From Euperipatoides rowelli (taxonomy: Eukaryota; Onychophora; Udeonychophora; Euonychophora; Peripatopsidae), in the NCBI GenBank assembly GCA_003024985.2, contig PXIH01S0028117.1: a stretch of DNA of 10,374 nt; one strand, given 5' to 3'. Shown piece after piece: positions 7,690-10,374 of this stretch (position 1 is the first letter of the stretch; each line of letters begins with the position of its first letter). The position numbers were made by a program, and so were the translations under genes. A model generated the notes under the pieces. It made no database searches. It was not told the DNA's origin and saw only the letters and a list, made by a program, of their open reading frames with translations.

Positions 7690-8945
7690 GGATCATAATT
7701 TGTACCTGTGCTAGTAGAAACCTGTCGAAAGGGACAGAATTTTTTTTTAGTCAAAGAATTTGATAATGTTGATCATAATTTGTTTTTTAAAGCATTGGAC
7801 AAGATGAAGGTATCATATGAGATAAGGAAATGGTTAATTTCCTTCTTGACTGAAATAAGCCAAATTGTAAGGATACCTGGGAGTAAGAAACAATAAATAT
7901 AGGTGTATCAACGGAGTGCCGCAAGGGTCCGTGTTAGGAAGAATGATATTTGTTATTACAACGGATTTGATAGCAACCAAAATAAATTACAAATACAAAT
8001 ACATTGATGATATCACGGTTGTAGTATGTGGTAATATTGATAACTTGAATGGAATTATACAGGAGATGGCTGATCAGGTTAGTGCTGATGCTGTGGTCTG
8101 TGGAATGAAAATAAATCCAGGAAAATCTTNCTTAATGGTACATGATTTTACTAAAAATACAGTAAATTTAGAAATAATAGTTCAAAATCAGATTATAAAA
8201 TCAGTTGATTCATGTAAAATTTTGGGAATAATTGTTCAGAACAATTGTAAATGGGACAAACATATTGAATATATCACTAAAAGGGCATATTGTAAATTTT
8301 TTATGCTTTATAAGCTAAAAATATTAAAAATTAATATTGAAACTCTGGTCATTATATATATATATGACTTATATTCGACCTTGTGTAGAATATTGCACCA
8401 AAGTATGGGCAAATTCTATGACACTAAAGCACGTCAAGGACATCGAGTTAGTCTAAAATAAGATAATTTTGGGGGTAAAGCAAATGGAATATGAAGAATC
8501 ACTGAAAGGGCTTTATTTGAAATCATTAGAAAAAAGGAGAACAATTAAGCTAGGAATATTTGCGAAGGACTTCAGTAAATATAAGGAATATAAGACAAGT
8601 GTGGAACTGTATCGGGATATAATACCAGAGGTTCTTAAAAAAACTTAATAGAATATATTAGAACAGAGAGGTATAGGAGATCGACGATACTTGTGATGAT
8701 CAGAAGGCGAAATAATGAAAATATTTTTTTTTAGTAGTATTGTTATTTTATGTCTATTATAGATATACTTAGTTTTCTGTTTATGCTAATAATCATAGAG
8801 TATATGTAATTAAAACCCATATCCGAAAGGGCTAGGGTTTTAAGTTGATTGATGTATAAGCTTTGGTTCATGTACAGTATGTTATGTTTTTGATATGAAA
8901 TATCAAAGTTGTAATGTTTAATGATAAATAACAAATATAAATAAA
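7690..8945 (+). pseudogene. Decayed non-LTR retrotransposon: 5'-truncated reverse transcriptase and 3' UTR
   Basis: Reverse-transcriptase motifs occur in order: KEFDNVDHN (7753-7779, motif A region, with the first catalytic Asp missing), GVPQGSVLG (7913-7939, motif B), YIDD (8000-8011, motif C), GMKINPGKS (motif D) and a KILGI thumb segment. The palm to C-terminus continues with IRPCVEYCTKVW and YEESLKGLYLKSLEKRR in another frame, with a TAA at 8454-8456. A final RTERYRRS block (8660 on) lies in a further frame, after stops at 8646-8651. So at least three frameshifts separate the pieces, one beside a (TA)n run near 8355. The gene family is CR1/jockey-like. The exact clade is not determined. 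Sequence to about 8945 fits a 3' UTR with an AAATATAAATAAA tail. One ambiguous base is at 8130. Confidence 0.85.
8810..8843 (+). other. Stem-loop in the 3' UTR of the non-LTR fragment
   Basis: TTAAAACCC pairs with GGGTTTTAA (9-bp outer stem). Inside it CC-GAAA-GG could form a second short stem capped by a GNRA-type GAAA loop. Many non-LTR elements have 3' stem-loops recognised by their own reverse transcriptase. Its place about 100 bases before the putative A-rich tail fits that role, which is inference here. Confidence 0.5.
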
Positions 8946-9137
8946 TTAGCACACCTAGACTAATACACAATTATACAATCACACAATATAATGTAATATT
9001 TATACTGTATAAATATACATTTGTTTTTGTAGCCTACTGATTACAAATAGTTGAGTAGACTTTTGTCTAAGGATAAAATGTCATGCTTTTATATACTGTA
9101 TAACAATTTATACTGATTTACAGGTAGAGATTTCTGT
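8946..9137. other. AT-rich spacer rich in ATACTGTAT words
   Basis: Contains ATACTGTAT at 9002-9010 and again near 9093-9101, plus GTAGCCTA at 9029. No coding or RNA signal was recognised. Confidence 0.5.
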
Positions 9138-9205
9138 CTATCTGTTAGAATGACTTATACATTTTTTAATAAATTATTTATTAAATGTTTACTATCAACA
9201 GATAG
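9138..9205. repeat. Imperfect nested hairpin, 68 bp
   Basis: Outer arms CTATCTGTT (9138-9146) and AACAGATAG (9197-9205) are exact. An inner stem pairs ACATTT...AATAAA (from 9159) with TTTATTAAATGT (to 9188), with a 3-base bulge. It could be a small fold-back element. The loop is too small for a typical microRNA precursor. Confidence 0.5.
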
Positions 9206-9640
9206 TTTTGTAAAGGGTACTGTTGCTCAGTGAAGACTTATAAAGCAGGACTGCATTTCTTTTAGAGGTGCAGTTCTTGTTTGTATATTTTCTTTATCAC
9301 TTTTGTTGTATTAAATGGTAGCATTCTGTTTGTCTTGTTTGTATATTTAGATCGAGAAATCTTAACATACTGTATTAATGTAAATTGATTTCCCTTCTTA
9401 AATTAATTTTCCTATTTTCCCTGTTCCATCCCTCTCTCTTCTCTCAGACTGCTGGAAGTTATGCGTTGGAAAGTAGAGTATAAACTAGATTAAAAAAAAT
9501 CAGGGAATATTTAAATACAAAAAAATTCAATAATTTTACACAAGGTGTATTCTTTGGCATTTTATATTATAATATTGATCACAATATAAATGTCTATGGC
9601 TTCGGCCACCACAAAAGAAGTTATGTGGAAATAGAAATTC
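9206..9640. other. AT-rich intergenic sequence, nothing recognised
   Basis: I see only a repeated word CTTGTTTGTATATTT (near 9275 and 9334) and one ATACTGTAT (9367-9375). A C/T-rich patch lies near 9415-9445. No coding similarity was recognised on either strand. Confidence 0.5.
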
Positions 9641-9649
9641 ATGCAAATA

Positions 9650-9822
9650 AAACTAGTTAAAATGAGTTTCAACTAATTTAGGGTATATTGTTAAAACTAA
9701 TTTTATCTAGCTAAAACTAGTTTTAGAAAATAGTATTAGTTATGTTTAGTATTTACAAGTTAAAATTAATTCTTCCCATACCCAGTAGAGAATTTTAGTT
9801 TCAGCTAGTTTAACTAATTTGG
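9650..9822. repeat. AACTAGTT-rich fold-back region
   Basis: AACTARTT-type words occur about six times (9651, 9671, 9696, 9715, 9803 as AGCTAGTT, and 9812). Near the centre CTAAAACTAGTTTTAG (9711-9726) is a perfect 16-base palindrome. The two halves match imperfectly as inverted repeats: AACTAG, GGGTAT and TAATTTTA blocks on the left recur in order on the reverse strand at the right. This fits a decayed fold-back MITE. No target duplication was found. Confidence 0.45.
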
Positions 9823-9850
9823 CATAAAAATGATAACATACTGTATATAC

Positions 9851-10328
9851 CAGGCATGGTGAACCTACATGTATAACAAGCGTGTCACAAGGTGACACAC
9901 AAACATTACATGAACCCATTATGTATGGTGTAGTATTGTACATATAATAAATAGGAAATTGTGTCTGTGACAACTGATGACACCCCAAATATGGTGGGTA
10001 AACAATGATTTTGTGAAATTTCTTAATGAAGAAGTTCAGCATCCTATTGTTCAGTTCCATTCATTATACACCAGAAAGCATTATGCGTGAAAGCAAGTAT
10101 GAAATCATTTGAAAGCGTACTCTCGGTGTAATTAAAATTATGAACTTTATATCTACACATCATGCTCTAAATAATGGCCAGTTCTCGAAGATGTTAGACA
10201 TGGTGGATTCTCTATATGGTGGATTTCTTATGTACAATAGTGTTAACTGAGTCATGGTGGCACATTAGACATTTGAAAGTAATAAACTAAACAAGTGGCA
10301 CACTAGTCAGAAAAGGTTCGTCATCCTC
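9851..10328 (+). mobile_element. Internally deleted hAT element (GTF2IRD2/ZBED-type)
   Basis: The left end CAGGCATGGTGAACCT and the reverse complement of the right end (AGGATGACGAACCT at 10314-10327) match at 12 positions with one indel. Both resemble the CAGGGATGGCGAACCT ends of hAT elements. Just inside, GTGTCAC-AAG-GTGACAC forms a small hairpin (9882-9898), as in related elements where GTGCCAC-type palindromes follow the end. At the right, GTGGCACACTAG mirrors this. A transposase remnant lies between. The candidate 8-bp flanks (GTATATAC and TACATTAC) do not match well, so no target duplication is claimed. At about 480 bp it is an internally deleted copy of a full element of several kilobases. 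Confidence 0.65.
9955..10260 (+). pseudogene. hAT transposase fragment, broken
   Basis: Three reading frames together show the conserved catalytic stretch of GTF2IRD2/ZBED5-type hAT transposases. EIVSVTTDDTPNMVGK corresponds to the family's TDGAPxMVGK. FVKFLNEEVQHPIVQFH follows, then IIHQKALCVKA (family CxxHQEALCAK), then IKIMNFISTHHALNNGQFSK and LYGGFLMYNSV. The Cys of the CxxH motif is Ser here. The expected VRWLS motif is lost: TGA at 10248-10250 stands where the family has Trp. Frameshifts fall near 10013 and 10130. The domain's N-terminal zinc finger and C-terminal dimerisation region are absent. The match is from remembered family motifs and is strong over about 90 residues. Confidence 0.8.
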
Positions 10329-10374
10329 TACATTACTTAAAACAACTTTAGAATTAAAGGTCAAATGTAACAGA

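Noticed and set aside
8743-8970. Minus-strand 75-residue open frame
   Set aside because: It is antisense to the 3' UTR of the non-LTR fragment and is AT-driven low-complexity sequence.
9138-9205. Possible microRNA precursor
   Set aside because: The inner loop is too small and the stem is AT-rich and interrupted. Without small-RNA data it cannot be supported.
9746-10060. Minus-strand 104-residue open frame
   Set aside because: It runs antisense through a fold-back region and the hAT element, whose transposase remnant is on the plus strand.

Overview
This is a eukaryotic, strongly AT-rich piece of draft animal genome, with single ambiguous bases at 2540 and 8130. It has GT-AG introns, a metazoan-type mix of transposon remains (hAT, piggyBac-like, Ty1/copia, non-LTR) and one gene for a component of motile cilia or sperm flagella. 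An invertebrate, possibly an arthropod, is my best guess. The sequence does not fix the species.

Bases 1-5640 hold the 3' part of one plus-strand gene of the RIB43A family (RIBC2-like), a microtubule inner protein of ciliary and flagellar doublets. I can place four exons: 548-629, 1003-1466, 4185-4412 and 5288-5536. They join in frame through three canonical introns into about 340 residues and carry all the hallmark motifs of the family. The first ~40 codons and the promoter lie upstream of the window. Two AATAAA signals follow the stop codon.

The introns carry the oddities of this half. A ~57-bp minisatellite occurs in two separate arrays (1-234 and 1536-1840) on either side of exons 548-629 and 1003-1466. 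The first array abuts a hAT-like terminal sequence. A 230-bp piggyBac-like MITE with perfect 15-bp inverted repeats and TTAA target duplications sits in the large intron, as does a perfect 18-bp-arm hairpin.

Bases 5640-10374 have no host gene that I can recognise and read as a transposon graveyard. In order they hold a GC-rich block with a 14-G run (a weak SINE candidate, minus strand), a cluster of TTTGGCTAA inverted repeats, a decayed Ty1/copia gag-protease fragment (minus strand), a decayed non-LTR reverse transcriptase fragment with its 3' UTR (plus strand), two fold-back structures, and a deleted hAT element that keeps part of a GTF2IRD2/ZBED-type transposase. All the transposon proteins are broken by stops, frameshifts or loss of key residues.

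A near-palindromic word, ATACTGTAT, recurs through the non-coding sequence far more often than composition suggests. I found no convincing new gene system. The most useful results are the spliced RIB43A gene model and the short decayed elements that ordinary ORF calling would miss.
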